A DNA stretch of 64,000 nucleotides from Haloactinopolyspora alba (GCF_003014555.1 NZ_PYGE01000004.1:1-64000), one strand, 5' to 3'; counted from the first letter of the stretch, positions 41,498-50,769 are shown. Program-made: numbers and translations. The notes: generated by a model not told the origin, from the sequence alone.

Positions 41498-41854
41498 TCA
41501 GCCCTCGGACGCGTCCACGAACGGGCGGACCTCCACCGGCAGCAGCGACAGCGCGCGGGTGAGTTTGCCACCCCACTCCAGGGCCGCGTCCAGGTCGGCG
41601 ACCTCGATCACGGTGAACCCGCCGACGTGCTCCTTGCTCTCGACGTAGGGACCATCGGTGGTGAGAACGTCGTCCCCGTCCGCGCGCACGACGGTCGCCG
41701 TGCTCGCCGGGTGCAGCCCGCCGGAGAACACCCAGACCCCGGCGGCCTTCATCTCGTCCTTCACCGCGTCGACGTCACGCATGATCGGGTCCAGGACTTC
41801 CGGTGGCGGCGGATCGCCGTCGGGCTGGTAGATGCTGAGCAGGTACTGCTTCAT
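41498..41854 (-). CDS. YciI/DGPF-domain protein linked to ECF42
   Basis: A 118-residue single-domain protein with the pattern [28 protein letters not shown] and [19 protein letters not shown], the DGPF motif present as DGPY. Family members form ferredoxin-like dimers and are proposed to sense or bind small molecules. The start has GAGGAGG upstream. It lies 8 bases ahead of the ECF42 gene, so they are probably cotranscribed. Confidence 0.9.
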   Translation of the reverse strand: MKQYLLSIYQPDGDPPPPEVLDPIMRDVDAVKDEMKAAGVWVFSGGLHPASTATVVRADGDDVLTTDGPYVESKEHVGGFTVIEVADLDAALEWGGKLTRALSLLPVEVRPFVDASEG

Positions 41855-41957
41855 CGTGATCCTCCTCGCGGATCGTGACCGATGCCGGCCCGGTGCCGGC
41901 TCTCACTCTCCACACGAACGGCGGTGGGAGTTCTCGACAATCGCGGCGAGACGAATT

Positions 41958-43679
41958 TCAGCGGATCCGCCACGCCCCCGGCAGCGTCAGGGGCCCGGCG
42001 GCCGGCAGACCCATCGACGCGGCGGCCTGAGCGAGATTTCCCCAGCCGGCCTCCCGCACCGCGTCGAGCGGCAGAACCGCGCCGACGTCCTCGCTGGACC
42101 GTGGCGGGCGCAGCCGTTCCCACGGTGCCGTGCGCGGGAACGGACGCAGATCGACCTCGACATCGGGTTCGAGTCCCGCCTTCTGCTTGGCCAGCTCGAC
42201 GGCACGGCGGAGCCCGCCGAGCTCGTCCACGAGGCCGTGCTCGTACGCCTCGGCGCCGGTCCACACCCGTCCGCGCGCGAGCTCGTCCACCTGGGACGCG
42301 TCGAGACCGCGCCCCTGAGCGACCTTGTCGGTGAAGTCGGCGTAGATCCGGTCGAGCGAGGTGTGCAGGCGTTCCCACTGGCTGTCGGTGTACCCGCGGT
42401 TCGTCGAGAACATCAGGGCGTTGCTGCCGTCGGCGACGGCGTCGTGGGTGAGCCCGATCCGCGCCTTCAGCTCCGCTGTCACCGCCTTGCCGCCGAGCAC
42501 GCCAATGGAGCCGGTGAGGGTGCCCGGTTGCGCCACGATCGTGTCCGCGCCCATGGAGACGAAATAGCCGCCGGACGCGGCGAGGCGTCCCATCGAGACG
42601 ACGACCGGGGTGCCGTGCCGGCGGGCCAGCGTCACGTGCCGCCAGATGGCGTCGGAGGCCACGTACGATCCGCCGGGGCTGTCGACGCGGAAGACGATCG
42701 CGCGGACGCGGTCGTCCCGGAGTGCCGCCCGGAACGCGGCGCTCACGGTGTCCGAACCCATCGCCGACCCGAGCGGGTGCCGTGCTCCGCGTCCCTGCCG
42801 GACGATGCCGGCGCCGTGGATCAGCGCGATCACGTCCGTGCGTCGGGCCGATCCGAGCTGTCGGGACACGTTCTGCGCCGTCGTCCGGCGATACCGTGTC
42901 ACGTACTGGAGCCGGGCGCGCGCGCCGACGTCGCGCCGGATGCGTGCGTACACCTCGTCGCGGTAGGCGAGCCCGTCGATCAACCCGGCCTCCAGCGCCT
43001 CGGACGCCAGCAACGGTGCGCGGTCGACGAGCTCGCGGACCCGTTCGGGACGCAGCCCACGGCCCGCGGCGACCGCGTCGACGAGCTGTCGCGACAGTGC
43101 GGTGACGAGCCGCTCGCTCATCTCGCGGTGGGCGTCGGTGTAGGCACGCTCGAGGTACGTGTTGGCCGCGGTCTTGTACTCGTGCCGCCGGCCCAGCTGT
43201 GGTGTGACGCCGGCCTTGGTGAGCGCGTCGCTGAGAAAGTGCTCCTCGATGCCGATGCCGGTCAACCCGACGTCGCCGGACGGTTGCAGGTAGACGTGTT
43301 CGCACGCGACCGCCAGCAGGTACGGAACGTTGCCGGCGCCGAACTCGCCGAACGACTCCGCCCAAGCGACGGTCCGCTTGCCGGCGGCGCGGAAGGCGCT
43401 GATCGCGTTCCGCAACTCCTGGGCCTGGGTGAGGGTCAGCCGGGAACCACCGACCCGGAGCACCAGCGTCGTCACCTGCGGATCCGACGACGCGCGCCGC
43501 AGACCGTCCAGGACGTCCTGCAGCCGCGGCCTGCGCTGCGAGAGCGCGGCGCTGAGCGGATCCGCCGGAGGCGCCTCGATCAGCCCTTCGGTGACGTCCA
43601 GCTCGAGCACCAGCGGAGGCCGGCGCTGCCGCGTCGTCGATGTCACCCGTTCTCTGAGCCCTTGTGCACCTTCGGCCAT
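41958..43679 (-). CDS. sppA: signal peptide peptidase SppA, 67K type
   Basis: A 573-residue two-domain serine protease of the S49 family. The catalytic Lys is in the N-terminal domain ([14 protein letters not shown]) and the nucleophile Ser in the C-terminal domain ([20 protein letters not shown]), with the conserved [19 protein letters not shown] strand. No N-terminal membrane segment is visible, unlike E. coli SppA, so it may be peripheral or cytosolic. It degrades cleaved signal peptides. The start codon follows a short polar lead. Confidence 0.92.
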   Translation of the reverse strand: MAEGAQGLRERVTSTTRQRRPPLVLELDVTEGLIEAPPADPLSAALSQRRPRLQDVLDGLRRASSDPQVTTLVLRVGGSRLTLTQAQELRNAISAFRAAGKRTVAWAESFGEFGAGNVPYLLAVACEHVYLQPSGDVGLTGIGIEEHFLSDALTKAGVTPQLGRRHEYKTAANTYLERAYTDAHREMSERLVTALSRQLVDAVAAGRGLRPERVRELVDRAPLLASEALEAGLIDGLAYRDEVYARIRRDVGARARLQYVTRYRRTTAQNVSRQLGSARRTDVIALIHGAGIVRQGRGARHPLGSAMGSDTVSAAFRAALRDDRVRAIVFRVDSPGGSYVASDAIWRHVTLARRHGTPVVVSMGRLAASGGYFVSMGADTIVAQPGTLTGSIGVLGGKAVTAELKARIGLTHDAVADGSNALMFSTNRGYTDSQWERLHTSLDRIYADFTDKVAQGRGLDASQVDELARGRVWTGAEAYEHGLVDELGGLRRAVELAKQKAGLEPDVEVDLRPFPRTAPWERLRPPRSSEDVGAVLPLDAVREAGWGNLAQAAASMGLPAAGPLTLPGAWRIR

Positions 43680-43741
43680 ACTTCACCCTACGGCGACGGA
43701 CGACGAGCGTCGGCGTACGGAAAGCCGTCGGGTGAGATGAC

Positions 43742-43966
43742 ATGGCCGGCGTGGACGTGACGCCACTGCGTGACGTGAGTGCGGGCGCGTGGCTGGGCCG
43801 TCACCTGACGTCGCTCGGCGGGCGGGTACGCCACGTCGTGCCCGACGTCTACGAGGCGTTCGCCCTGGTCTTTCACCGTGACGACGGAGTCGACGCGGTG
43901 TTGTCGTGCACGGACCTCGATGCGTCGCGAGTCGGATCCGACGACCCGCTTCCGGAACGGGCCTGA
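43742..43966 (+). CDS. small hypothetical protein, possibly truncated
   Basis: A 74-residue frame starting MAGVDVTPLRDVSAGAWLGR and containing LGGRVRHVVPDVYEAFALVF. That middle segment resembles the N-terminal part of a larger uncharacterised actinobacterial protein family (V-P-x-x-F/Y-E-A-Y/F-A-x-x-x-H), which usually runs to about 200 residues. This gene may therefore be a truncated copy. No clear Shine-Dalgarno and no function assigned. Confidence 0.45.
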   Translation: MAGVDVTPLRDVSAGAWLGRHLTSLGGRVRHVVPDVYEAFALVFHRDDGVDAVLSCTDLDASRVGSDDPLPERA

Positions 43967-44161
43967 CGAGCCGGCGGGAACAATCGGCGGTGCCTATTCG
44001 TTCTCGCCCGGACAACACGCCCCGGACCTATGGTGGGCATGGTCCACTGTCACGAACATAGACACGCTGACTTCATCGCCCGACGCTCTTCATGCGCAGC
44101 GGAACGAACCCGTTCGATCGGCGGTGCTCCGGTGGCGGGTTCCAGCAAGCTGAGGAGTTTC

Positions 44162-44914
44162 ATGATCAAGAAGTTGTTGACGGGCGTCAGCATGGCGGCC
44201 CTGTTGTTCGGAGCGTCGGCGTGCGGCGAATCGGACGGGTCGAACAGCGGGTCGGGTGGTAGCGAGTCGAGCGGCGCAGCGAGCACCAGCCCGTCCGCGA
44301 ACGCGGCGCCGAAGCCCGACGTGGCGGATGTCCCGGATGTTGTCGCCGAAGTCAACGGCGAAGAGATCCCGAAGGACGAGTTCGTCGCCACCTATGAGGG
44401 CCAGTTCCAGCAGATGGCCATGCAGGCCCAGCAGACCGGCCAACCGGTCGACCAGGACAAGCTCAAGCAGCAGACCGCCAAGAGCATGATCGACAACGAG
44501 ATTCTCGTCCAGGAAGCCGGCAACCGCGGCATCGAGGCGACTGACAAGCAGATCGATCAGACACTGCAGAGGCTGGTCAAGCAGAACGGCATGAAGTCGA
44601 CCGACCAGCTCTTCGCCGCACTGAAGAAGCAGGGCATGAACAAGGAGGACGTCATGCCCCAGATCGAGCACCAGGTCGTGGTCGAACAGCTGATCGCCGA
44701 CGAGGCCGGCAACATCCAGCCGACCGAACAGGAACTGCGCAAGCTGTACGAGCAGACCAAGGCGCAACAGGGTGGGAGCGGCTCGAAGATCCCGCCGTTC
44801 GAGAAGGTGAAGCCGCAGCTCAAGCAGCAGGCGGTTTCGCAGAAGGAATCTCAGGTGGCCAGGAACCTGGTCAGCGACCTTCGCGAGAAAGCCGACATCA
44901 AGAACCACCTGTGA
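44162..44914 (+). CDS. SurA N-terminal-like chaperone lipoprotein
   Basis: A 250-residue lipoprotein: signal peptide with lipobox LLFGASAC, then a Ser/Gly/Ala linker. A SurA-N domain follows (VVAEVNGEEIPKDEFVATYE, helices through KSMIDNEILVQEAGNRGIEA, and VMPQIEHQVVVEQLIADEAG). It lacks a parvulin PPIase domain, ending in a helical tail (KPQLKQQAVSQKESQ). It probably helps folding of exported proteins outside the membrane. GAGGAG lies before the ATG. Gln/Lys content is higher than in neighbours but matches this chaperone family. Confidence 0.87.
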   Translation: MIKKLLTGVSMAALLFGASACGESDGSNSGSGGSESSGAASTSPSANAAPKPDVADVPDVVAEVNGEEIPKDEFVATYEGQFQQMAMQAQQTGQPVDQDKLKQQTAKSMIDNEILVQEAGNRGIEATDKQIDQTLQRLVKQNGMKSTDQLFAALKKQGMNKEDVMPQIEHQVVVEQLIADEAGNIQPTEQELRKLYEQTKAQQGGSGSKIPPFEKVKPQLKQQAVSQKESQVARNLVSDLREKADIKNHL

Positions 44915-44920
44915 GCCGCG

Positions 44921-44954
44921 TCCGGCGCCCCTGATTCGTTCGAGGGGCGCCGGA
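44921..44954 (+). terminator. hairpin terminator after the SurA-like gene
   Basis: TCCGGCGCCCCT (44921-44932) pairs perfectly with AGGGGCGCCGGA (44943-44954), 6 bases after the stop. The 44955-45248 stretch that follows shows no gene. Confidence 0.88.
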
Positions 44955-45248
44955 GGCTCGACCATGGCGCCGTTCCGGTTCACGTCCGACGTGATCACGA
45001 CCGACGCCGTCCGTCCACTGTGTTGCCTGCTCGGTGTCGATCCGTCGCTCGCGCCCCTACGTCGTTCCGGAGGTGTGGCGATCGGAGCTGTCCATCGTGG
45101 GCGGCGCCGACGACTGGTGTGGAGCTTGTACGTCAGCGGTGTGTGGCTACGGGCGCGCCAGGCCCAGCTATCGCACAGTGGTCCTGCGGTTTCGCTGCTG
45201 GAGACGGTGGGTGTGCCCGTCAGGCAGTCCCGAACCGGCGAACTTCAA

Positions 45249-45292
45249 GGGCGCGCCCGAAGGGATTCGAACCCTAACCTTCTGATCCGTAG
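45249..45292. repeat. left attachment-site copy: 3' part of tRNA-Arg
   Basis: 44 bases repeat the 3' half of the tRNA-Arg(ACG) gene at 53515-53559, in the same orientation, with one missing C in the T-arm. The match stops inside the anticodon loop region. This is the expected far-end duplicate made by tRNA-targeting integration (attL). Confidence 0.9.
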
Positions 45293-45440
45293 GGAGAAGG
45301 AAGGCGCCTCATGACGCCACTACCAGCAACAATGGTTACCGCAGCAGACGCACCACAGCGCTGGAACCACCTGCGTTGACTCCGTTTCGCACCACAAACC
45401 GCACCAGGCGCTTGTGGCCGAAACCGGTTCGATCGCGGGT

Positions 45441-45737
45441 TCACGTACTCGCCCGTCTCTGTTCGGTCCAGGCCGACGAGCCGGTACGGGCGTGGCGCCC
45501 ATCCGGGAGGTTCTCGGGGTCGCGCGGATAGGTCGTGTGATCCTTCAGCATCAGCTCGTTGTAGGCGCCGCCCCGGTGTCGGGCTCGTTGTCGTTGACCA
45601 TGCCGCCGAGCGGCGGGGTTGTCGTAGTCGAAGTCCGCCGTGATCTTGCCGGTGTCGTCCACGGTGAACGTGGCGTTGTACCAGGTACCCTTCCCCGGCT
45701 CGTACATCGACTTGCGCAGCTCGGTGACCGTTCGCAC
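45441..45737 (-). pseudogene. YezG/DUF600-like immunity protein remnant
   Basis: The leftward frame contains VTELRKSMYEPGKGTWYNAT, then ADFDYDNP, and further on KDHTTYPRDPENLP. This is the C-terminal core of YezG-type immunity proteins of polymorphic toxin systems. Between DFDYDNP and YNELMLKDH the natural sequence is recovered only in a neighbouring frame (PPLGGMVNDNEPDTG), so two compensating indels are present. A stop codon precedes the fragment, and the N-terminal half is missing. No toxin partner is seen. Confidence 0.6.
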
Positions 45738-45753
45738 TTCGGCCCCCTGGGCA

Positions 45754-45969
45754 GCGCTTCAGTCCTCGGGTCTGTTCACGCCGAATCAGCTCGCCAACTG
45801 TGCGACCAATGGTCCCGGCGGCACGCCGACCGAAGCGGACGTGGTCGACTTCATCAAGCCGAAGCACAAGGTCCGGTCGGCGATGGCTGTCGCGAAGGTC
45901 TTCGACGAAGCGACCGCCCGTAAGATCAAGAGCGTGGAAAACGTCCTGGTTGAGATCGCGGACAAGTGA
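45754..45969 (+). pseudogene. C-terminal remnant of an OLD-family nuclease (GajA-like)
   Basis: About 71 residues remain in frame, ending VRSAMAVAKVFDEATARKIK followed by SVENVLVEIADK. This helical tail resembles the extreme C-terminus of OLD/GajA ATPase-TOPRIM endonucleases. Its TGA overlaps the helicase GTG as GTGA, the usual coupling of a gajA-gajB pair. The ATPase and TOPRIM domains are absent, deleted near 45750, where the immunity remnant of opposite orientation begins. The assignment is inferred mostly from the partner gene. Confidence 0.5.
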
Positions 45970-47648
45970 AGAATCCCACCCCTGCGCAGGTGAAGGTCCG
46001 CGATCATGAGTCACTCTCGCTGCTCCTGGTCGCGCCTGCAGGCTGCGGGAAGACCGAAGCTCTCGCGATCCGGATCGCTAGCCTCATAGAGAACGGCCAG
46101 ATCGCGTCACCACAACGGATCTTGGCTACGACCTTCACCAACAAGGCGAAGGACAACATCCAGAATCGGCTGAGAGACTACGTCACGTACTCCGCGCGGC
46201 GCGACCACGTCACGGTGATGAACTACCACGGGCTCGCCGCGAGGCTGGTCCGGGCGCACGGCGCGATCATCGGCGTCGACCCGACGATACAGCTTCCTGA
46301 AAGCGACTGGGTGACCGACCGATGCCTCGAACTCGGCCTCGGGTACGCCGGTCGGGACACCGTGAACGTCATCCTCAACGAACTTAAGCGGCAGCCGCTG
46401 GACGACGCGGCGATCGCAGCGGCGCTCGCGGAAAACGGGCACCCATGGGCGATCCAGATCGAGGAGGAGCGCGTCGCGGCCAACCGGTCTACGTACGACG
46501 ACTTGCTCCGCTACGCGGAACTCATCCTCGCCAACGACGCGGTCGCCAGCCTGTATCGCTGCCATTTCGGTGCGATCATCGTCGACGAGTACCAGGATCT
46601 CACACCGCAACAACTGCGGGTACTACAGCGCCTCGGGGCAGGCAACATCACGTTCGCCGGCGACCTCGCCCAAGGCATCTACGGCTTCACCGGCGCCCGA
46701 CCACACGAGATCGACGCGACCATCCGGCCGCTGTGCGACGAAGTCATCATGTTCAACGAAAGCCACAGATCGTCGCCCGCCGTGCTATCCATGGTGAACG
46801 CAATGAGCACCCTCACCGGCGGGGAGAACCTCGTCTGCGCTGATCCGGAATCCTGGCCTGGGAGCGGTCTCGCCGGGCGACTAACATTCCCTCACGCCGT
46901 GAAGGAGGCCGAATGGGTGAGCAAGGCCGCGCAGACCATTCTCGCCGGCGTTCCGAATCACCGGGTTGCGGTAACGTCGCGTATCAAGAGCCGACTGCGG
47001 TTCATCGACCAGCACCTCGAGGACACAGGCATCGAGATGCACCGGTGGGAAGACGGCGTACTCGATACGGAGACAGCTGCCATTGTGCGCTCGACGCTCA
47101 CGCGCCTCAACCTCGCGGACCTCGACGCTGCCCACGACAAGCTGACGTTCCTGCGCGACGTCGCGGGCATCGCGCAGGTGGAGGAGCCCGACACCCGCAA
47201 GAGCCTCGCCGATGCGCTCAACTGGATCCTCGAGCGGCTCGGCGACGGGTTAAGCCCGGCTGAGGTCGCTGGCCGTATCCGAGTCGGCGACCAGACGACG
47301 CTCCTGAACGCTCCAGGAATCCACCTGCTCAGCGGCCATGTGGGCAAGGGCCAGCAGTTCGACTGGGTATTCATCCTCGGAGCCGAAGACGACAACATCC
47401 CATTCTTCCGCGCAACGACCTCCGCCGAGGTCGAAGAAGAGGCCCGCATCCTCGGTGTGATGCTTTCCCGCGCACGACACGGTGTCGTGGTGACCCATAG
47501 CGAGGTGGTGCCCACGGTGAGCGGAAGCAACAGAAACCGTGATCGCTCCCGGTTCTGGCCGTACCTTGATGCGGCGCGCCCTCGCGATCGAGAGGGCATC
47601 GTCGAGTGGGTCAAGGTAGCGCCCTGGAACTCGCTGCGAGACAAGTGA
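45966..47648 (+). CDS. UvrD/Rep-like superfamily 1 helicase (GajB-like)
   Basis: A 560-residue helicase. Motif I LLLVAPAGCGKTEALAIRIA, Ia TFTNKAKDNI, II IIVDEYQDLTPQQL, III FAGDLAQGIYGFTGA, a late motif HVGKGQQFDWVFILGAEDDN and VI GVMLSRARHGVVVTHS are all present, so it appears intact. Length and motif style match UvrD-like helicases of Gabija-type defence pairs and related stand-alone helicases. GTG at 45966 overlaps the upstream nuclease tail. With the nuclease lost, a complete Gabija system is not encoded. Codon use is less GC-rich than in flanking genes. Confidence 0.85.
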   Translation: MKNPTPAQVKVRDHESLSLLLVAPAGCGKTEALAIRIASLIENGQIASPQRILATTFTNKAKDNIQNRLRDYVTYSARRDHVTVMNYHGLAARLVRAHGAIIGVDPTIQLPESDWVTDRCLELGLGYAGRDTVNVILNELKRQPLDDAAIAAALAENGHPWAIQIEEERVAANRSTYDDLLRYAELILANDAVASLYRCHFGAIIVDEYQDLTPQQLRVLQRLGAGNITFAGDLAQGIYGFTGARPHEIDATIRPLCDEVIMFNESHRSSPAVLSMVNAMSTLTGGENLVCADPESWPGSGLAGRLTFPHAVKEAEWVSKAAQTILAGVPNHRVAVTSRIKSRLRFIDQHLEDTGIEMHRWEDGVLDTETAAIVRSTLTRLNLADLDAAHDKLTFLRDVAGIAQVEEPDTRKSLADALNWILERLGDGLSPAEVAGRIRVGDQTTLLNAPGIHLLSGHVGKGQQFDWVFILGAEDDNIPFFRATTSAEVEEEARILGVMLSRARHGVVVTHSEVVPTVSGSNRNRDRSRFWPYLDAARPRDREGIVEWVKVAPWNSLRDK

Positions 47649-47767
47649 CGTCGTCAGGGCCGAGGTCGCGACGGTCCCCACTTCACCTCGAAACTGACAA
47701 CCACGCTTGTGCTAGGCCCGGACCAGAAGAGAACTAGGTACGACGACAGCGAACTTCGCCGCGATCT

Positions 47768-47932
47768 GACTGCCTACGACCGCGCCGCATCCGCCCGCAC
47801 TCGCTGCGGCACGCCGCGATCACCAACGCTCTCGACGTCGGCGTCCCGCGGTGCGACGCCCGGAAACTGGCCCGCCACGCCGACCCACGCACCACCGAGC
47901 ACTACGACCGAGCCCGATGCAACCTCGACCGC
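47768..47932 (+). pseudogene. tyrosine recombinase (integrase) C-terminal remnant
   Basis: The frame reads RIRPHSLRHAAITNALDVGV and then KLARHADPRTTEHYDRAR, containing the catalytic R-H...H...Y set of phage-type integrases (Tyr codon at 47903). The usual ending LDRHGVHFL is recovered only by shifting frame after LDR, so a base has been lost. Everything upstream of the last ~55 residues is missing. It probably came from the recombinase that inserted the element into tRNA-Arg. Confidence 0.82.
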
Positions 47933-48410
47933 ACGGCGTCCACTTCCTCGGACGGCCAGCTGCCTCAACGGGGCGATCCGCTCACCGGACGCCACCACCG
48001 CCGAAGAAGCACCGCCCCCAGGAGTGGCTCCGTGCTCTGGAAGGCGGCATGGTTTTCAACGTGTATGACGAACTACATTGCGTAACGACCTTACGACAGA
48101 GCGGGCTACACGAGGGCCAGCGTTAGTAAGCGAACTCAACACTTACGACACCCTAGACAGGGCGGTCGTGTCGACGGCGAGCACTTCCGCATCAACAACG
48201 CTGTCGCCCACGGGTGAACTGGCCTGTGGAAGACAAGCAGAGGCTTGCTGAGCTGCAGGTTGGCTTTGGAGGTCTCCACCAGCACCGTTTGTAGGTCAGT
48301 GCTGACACCACCCGGACCAGGAGGGCACCCTAGTGTTGGTGGGAGTTGACACCACCCTGGCGGGCGCGCAAGCGGAGCGAGTCCGAGCGAGATTGAGCGG
48401 AGGTGGGCGC
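47933..48410. other. non-coding stretch between integrase remnant and PadR gene
   Basis: No frame here resembles a protein. An 11-base direct repeat TGACACCACCC occurs at 48303-48313 and 48347-48357, 44 bases apart, just upstream of the PadR gene and may belong to its control region. Confidence 0.4.
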
Positions 48411-48983
48411 ATGTCGGCGACGAAGCTCCTGGTACTCGGTATCGTGCACCTCTCCGGCGGCGCGCATGGCTACCAGGTGCGGTCCGAGCTGCAGAGCTGG
48501 CGTGCGGAGATTTGGGCCAAGATCAAGCCCGGCTCGATTTATCACGCGCTGAAGAAGGCGGCGGCTGATGGCCTCCTCACCGAACACGCCGAGCCGGGCA
48601 ACTCCGGGCCGGAGCGCGTTCTGTACCGCGTGACAGCTCGGGGACGTGACGAGATAGTCGAACTGGTCCGCGACGGTCTGCGGCGCACCCATGACCCCAC
48701 CATGCTCAACGCGTCGATCGCCATGTTGCCCATGCTGACCAGGACAGATGCCATCGCGCACGTCAACGAGCGGGTCGCGCGCCTGGAAGCGGAGCTCGTA
48801 GAGCAGGCCAAGTGGCGGGAGCACCCGAACCCCGACATTCCCGAACACGTCCGCGATCAGGCCGAACTGTGGGCGGGACATGCACGCACCGAACTGGAGT
48901 GGGCGAAGAGCCTGAGCAAACGACTGGCTGAGGGCGCCTACACCATGGCCGATGATCCGGGTTCGTGGCGAACGGCCCCCTAA
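48411..48983 (+). CDS. PadR-family transcriptional regulator
   Basis: A 190-residue repressor. The N-terminal winged helix is KLLVLGIVHLSGGAHGYQVR, continuing with KIKPGSIYHALKKAAADGLL and RVLYRVTARGRDEIVELV; the C-terminal Vir-like dimerisation domain contains RVARLEAELVEQAKWREHPN. The ATG at 48411 has GGAGGTG upstream. It is the first of three adjoining genes (PadR, DoxX, alpha/beta hydrolase), an arrangement suggesting control of the downstream pair. Ligand unknown. Confidence 0.88.
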   Translation: MSATKLLVLGIVHLSGGAHGYQVRSELQSWRAEIWAKIKPGSIYHALKKAAADGLLTEHAEPGNSGPERVLYRVTARGRDEIVELVRDGLRRTHDPTMLNASIAMLPMLTRTDAIAHVNERVARLEAELVEQAKWREHPNPDIPEHVRDQAELWAGHARTELEWAKSLSKRLAEGAYTMADDPGSWRTAP

Positions 48984-48985
48984 TC

Positions 48986-49042
48986 AACCTTGACTAGACG
49001 CTCCTCCTCGTGTACTTTGGCCGAGTAACCAAACTTGACTAG
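48986..49042. promoter_or_regulatory. direct repeats upstream of the DoxX gene
   Basis: AACCTTGACTAG (48986-48997) and AAACTTGACTAG (49031-49042) are 45 bases apart in a 92-base intergenic region. They may be binding half-sites of the adjacent PadR regulator or two -35-like elements (TTGACT). Confidence 0.45.
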
Positions 49043-49075
49043 CCGCCCGGGCCCGGACACGGCAAGGAGAGCCGA

Positions 49076-49498
49076 ATGAGCACCATCCTCAAGAACAACT
49101 CGGAAACCGTTGCGCACACGCCCGGGCGGGCGAGCAGCATCGGGGTCTGGATTCTGCAAGTCGTGCTGGCGGCGATCATCGCCGGCGGCGGAATCTCGAA
49201 GCTCGCCGGCGACCCGGTCATGGTGGACATGTTCGCCGACATCGGGGCCGGCCAGTGGCTCCGGTACCTGGTCGGAGCGCTGGAGGTCGCGGGAGGGGTT
49301 GGACTTCTGATCCCGGCTCTGGCGGGCCTGGCCAGTCTCGGGTTGGCGGCATTGCTGACCGGTGCTGTCATCACCGATCAGTTCGTGCTCGAGCAGAGCC
49401 CTTGGCTGCCGCTCGCCCTTCTCGTCGTGGCGGCCGTGATCGCAAGGGCGCGGTGGCCGCGCACCGAGGCCGTCGTCGGCACGCTGCTCAGGCGCTGA
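49076..49498 (+). CDS. DoxX family membrane protein
   Basis: A 140-residue four-helix membrane protein with the DoxX-like opening WILQVVLAAIIAGGGISKLA and helix 2-3 region YLVGALEVAGGVGLLIPALA. DoxX proteins are of uncertain function, linked to redox or thiol metabolism. The AAGGAGAG Shine-Dalgarno lies before the ATG. It is encoded between the PadR repressor and an alpha/beta hydrolase. Confidence 0.87.
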   Translation: MSTILKNNSETVAHTPGRASSIGVWILQVVLAAIIAGGGISKLAGDPVMVDMFADIGAGQWLRYLVGALEVAGGVGLLIPALAGLASLGLAALLTGAVITDQFVLEQSPWLPLALLVVAAVIARARWPRTEAVVGTLLRR

Positions 49499-49525
49499 GA
49501 CAAACCTCTCGAACGGAGATGTGAG

Positions 49526-50359
49526 ATGAACGAGATGGCCTTTCGCGTGACATCAAACGATGGCACCACCATCGCCTACGACCGGAAGGGAAGCGGCCCG
49601 GCTGTCGTCCTGGTAGGCGGCGCACAGGACGACGGAGCCGAGAACGCTCCCTTGATACCTGCTCTCGCCGAGCACTTCACGGTTTACAACTATGCCCGTC
49701 GGGGACGCGGCGCGAGCGGCTTCACCGAGCCCTACGCCGTGGAAAGGGAGATCGAAGACCTGGATGCGTTGATCGCGGAGGCGGGCGGCTCGGCACACCT
49801 GTTCGGGGCGTCCTCTGGTGGCGCTCTGGCGCTGGAAGCCGCCGCGGCCGGGTCAGCCATCGACACGATCGCCGTGTGGGAGGTGCCCTACGCGGTCGGG
49901 GACGACATACGCCCGCGATTCGAGGAGTACGTCGCGGACACCCGACGCGCCTTCGACGCCGGGCGAGACGAGGAGGTTCTCGAACTGTTCATGCGCATGA
50001 CCGGCGCCTCCGACGACAACATCGCGGCCAGGAAAGCGGCAGGCAAGCAGACGGCGCATTGGGCGGATTCGGTCGCCCTCGCGCCCACGCTGGTCCACGA
50101 CAGCCTCTTCCTCAACCGCTACCAATTGCCGGCCGATCGACTGGCAACGGTCACCCAACCGGTCCTGGTCACCACCGGAGGACCGATCACGGTCCCCTAC
50201 ATGGCAGGCCTGCCCTCGGACTTCTTCGACCGCGCAGCCGACGAGCTTGCAGACCTCCTACCCCACGCTCAACGGGAGACCCTCGAGGGGCCGGATCACT
50301 TCGTCGACCCACAGATCGTCGGCCCGCTGTTGCTACGGTTCTTCAGCAGCGAACACTGA
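49526..50359 (+). CDS. alpha/beta hydrolase
   Basis: A 277-residue enzyme. The nucleophile elbow is HLFGASSGGALAL (Ser in G-A-S-S-G), the oxyanion region is VVLVGGAQDDG, and the late His is in GPDHFVDP. Cap-domain residues lie between. The start follows CGGAGATG with normal spacing; the gene is 27 bases after doxX. Substrate is unknown. It appears intact within an otherwise decayed element. Confidence 0.87.
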   Translation: MNEMAFRVTSNDGTTIAYDRKGSGPAVVLVGGAQDDGAENAPLIPALAEHFTVYNYARRGRGASGFTEPYAVEREIEDLDALIAEAGGSAHLFGASSGGALALEAAAAGSAIDTIAVWEVPYAVGDDIRPRFEEYVADTRRAFDAGRDEEVLELFMRMTGASDDNIAARKAAGKQTAHWADSVALAPTLVHDSLFLNRYQLPADRLATVTQPVLVTTGGPITVPYMAGLPSDFFDRAADELADLLPHAQRETLEGPDHFVDPQIVGPLLLRFFSSEH

Positions 50360-50769
50360 GGGGCCCGCGAGGTGTTGCGGGAAGACCGATTAGGCACCGC
50401 GCAAGCAGATCTTCGTCGCGCCAGGGACAGGTGGTGTCGAGGTTGATGTCGTCGGCGGCAGCACAGGCCTGATCCTGGGCGTGCTCGTCACCAACGTCTT
50501 CGTCACCACGCAAGGCCGGGCCGTCGTACTGACCTGGGCTTCAGTGGGACTCGACCTGGCCTACTCGCTGCTCATCGGCTCCGTCGTCGGTCGTACCCCG
50601 CACTCCGGGCCGACTCAGTACCGCCCACCGAAGCCCTGCGCAGCACATGACCAGGCACCTCGGTAGGGCCAGTGATTCCGGGCTGTGGTCGCATGCGGTC
50701 ACCGTTCCCGGGCGGTGGCCCGGTGCCGAAAGTCGTGCCCACGGCGTGCTCACGTCAGGAGTGCCACCG
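50360..50769. other. stretch without a recognisable gene
   Basis: 410 bases between the hydrolase and the IS21 transposase. A hydrophobic frame near 50481-50570 (LTWASVGLDLAYSLLIG) could be a remnant of a membrane protein but has no start or family match. The left end of the IS should lie here, but no terminal repeat matching the right end was found. Confidence 0.4.

Noticed and set aside
45034-45285. Small plus-strand gene upstream of the left attachment site
   Set aside because: The frame has no ribosome binding site or domain and runs through the tRNA-derived repeat.
45249-45292. A second tRNA-Arg gene
   Set aside because: Only the 3' half is present and the T-arm lacks a base; it is the attachment-site duplicate.
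48303-48357. Left terminus of the IS21 element
   Set aside because: The repeats here (TGACACCACCC) do not match the inverse of the right-end GCGGTGTC copies well enough, and three intact genes would lie between them and istA.
50481-50666. Small membrane protein gene upstream of IS21
   Set aside because: No start signal or family similarity; at most a remnant, so recorded only as part of an intergenic region.
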